From assembly GCF_000769915.1 (NCBI RefSeq), contig NZ_JRLV01000011.1, forward strand, positions 1 to 64,000: 64,000 bases of DNA, given 5' to 3'. The DNA comes from Flavobacterium beibuense F44-8. GTDB lineage: Bacteria; Bacteroidota; Bacteroidia; Flavobacteriales; Flavobacteriaceae. Each line of letters starts with the position of its first letter. Positions within the stretch are counted from its first letter, which is position 1. Shown here in pieces: positions 63,257-64,000 of the stretch. Both the position numbers and the translations under genes were made by a program. The notes beneath the pieces were generated by a model, which saw only the letters and a program-made list of their open reading frames with translations, was not told the DNA's origin and ran no database searches.

Positions 63257-64000
63257 ATGAAAACATATTTGGAAAAACTATATCAATATCAAACGCTTAG
63301 CAGCAACGAAGCCTATAATGCACTGGAGCAGATTGCTACAGGGAAGGTAAATCCCAGCCAAATTGCATCGTTCATTACCGTATACCTAATGAGAAGCATG
63401 ACAACAGAGGAACTTAACGGATTTAGCAATGCCTTGTTACAACTGTGCATCCCTGTCTCCTTTGAGCAGGAAGTAATGGATGTTTGCGGTACAGGTGGCG
63501 ATGGTAAAAATACTTTTAACATCTCTACCATTACGGCACTTATAGTGGCTACTTATGGGATACCTGTAGCAAAACACGGCAATTACGGAGTTTCATCTGT
63601 AAGCGGTTCGTCAAATGTATTGGAATATTTGGGGTATTCATTCACCAATGATCTTGATGTGCTAAAAAAGCAAATGGACAACTACAACATCTGCTTTTTA
63701 CATGCCCCTTTGTTTCACCCTACACTTAAACATGCTGCTGCGGTAAGGAAAGAACTGGGGATAAAAACCTTTTTCAACATGCTGGGTCCTTTAATTAATC
63801 CGGCGTTTCCTGAAAACAGAATGATTGGTGTATACCATGCCGAAATAGGCCGTAACTACCACTACCTGCTACAACAACAGGAATGCAAATATGCCATAGT
63901 ACACTCTATTGACGGTTATGATGAGATCTCTACCACGGGCGATTTTAAACTGTTTAGCCGTAAAGGTGAAGAGCAAATCAGTATGCGCGACCTTACCATT
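63257..64000 (+). CDS. trpD: Anthranilate phosphoribosyltransferase (3' end cut by window edge)
   Basis: 248 codons are visible from the ATG at 63257 to the edge; the family is ~330-345 residues. Motifs are DVCGTGGDGKNTFNISTITA (PRPP-binding GTGGD), KHGNYGVSSVSGSSNVLEYL, HPTLKHAAAVRKELGIKTFF, NMLGPLINP and GYDEIS. It transfers the phosphoribosyl group from PRPP to anthranilate, the second step of tryptophan synthesis. It belongs to the trpEG operon. The missing end and further trp genes should lie just beyond the window. Confidence 0.95.
   Translation, partial: MKTYLEKLYQYQTLSSNEAYNALEQIATGKVNPSQIASFITVYLMRSMTTEELNGFSNALLQLCIPVSFEQEVMDVCGTGGDGKNTFNISTITALIVATYGIPVAKHGNYGVSSVSGSSNVLEYLGYSFTNDLDVLKKQMDNYNICFLHAPLFHPTLKHAAAVRKELGIKTFFNMLGPLINPAFPENRMIGVYHAEIGRNYHYLLQQQECKYAIVHSIDGYDEISTTGDFKLFSRKGEEQISMRDLTI

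Noticed and set aside
1..64000. CRISPR arrays, tRNA or rRNA genes, and intact insertion sequences
   Set aside because: No regularly spaced repeats, cloverleaf-like or rRNA-like sequences, or intact transposase genes were seen by eye; a tRNAscan and ISfinder search would be decisive.

Overview
The window is a low-GC chromosomal segment from a Bacteroidota bacterium, most likely a Flavobacteriaceae (Flavobacterium-like). The evidence is gliding/type IX secretion style C-terminal domains, SusC/CarboxypepD_reg-type TonB receptors, FecR/ECF-sigma receptor control, TPR-plus-HTH membrane regulators, DUF6377 and DUF5690-like families, and promoters of the TTG-N17-23-TAnnTTTG type. No rRNA, tRNA, CRISPR array or intact mobile element was seen.

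Layout: (1) 1-7.7 kb: a giant multi-domain secreted adhesin, cut by the left edge, and a TPR/LuxR-like lipoprotein regulator. (2) 7.7-10.6 kb: a degraded area around a thioredoxin-like gene. It holds an IS3-type transposase remnant, the last 30 codons of a histidine kinase, an orphan hairpin terminator and repeated sites resembling integrase arm sites. (3) 10.6-18.3 kb: a two-component system followed by a complete heavy-metal RND efflux operon (outer-membrane channel, periplasmic adaptor, CzcA/CusA-type pump). A 14+14 bp palindrome overlaps a promoter-like element ahead of a TTG start. (4) 18.3-28.5 kb, minus strand: an ECF sigma, FecR anti-sigma and STN-TonB receptor set, followed by secreted and lipoprotein partners and an S41 protease. 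(5) 28.7-39.2 kb: an organophosphorus-looking region. A surface phosphodiesterase-type lipoprotein carries four hemopexin-like repeats. A phosphonate-type cluster follows: XRE-cupin regulator, PhnX-like HAD hydrolase, HpnW-like FAD oxidoreductase, MFS-like carrier, HpnZ-like alcohol dehydrogenase and a TonB receptor. A shared 17-bp palindrome lies upstream of four of its transcription units. (6) 39.4-48.5 kb, plus strand: a DUF2254 membrane protein, then a two-component system followed by an outer-membrane barrel protein, an LtaS-like phosphotransferase, a diacylglycerol/lipid kinase and a small lipoprotein. This suggests an envelope phospholipid-headgroup modification unit. (7) 48.6-58.4 kb, minus strand: two GH3 beta-glucosidases, a DUF6377 TPR regulator and a hybrid histidine kinase. 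(8) 58.4-61 kb: a pseudogene fragment, a lipoprotein, a possible small ORF and an MtfA-type peptidase. (9) 61-64 kb: the start of a tryptophan operon (trpE, trpG, trpD), preceded by a WWW leader peptide and a complete attenuator.

The strongest candidates for something new are the putative phosphonate import/catabolism regulon at 30.7-39.2 kb, which has no visible PhnW transaminase and an alcohol dehydrogenase that has lost its structural-zinc cysteines, and the hemopexin-propeller phosphodiesterase next to it. The trp attenuator is the best-supported regulatory element.
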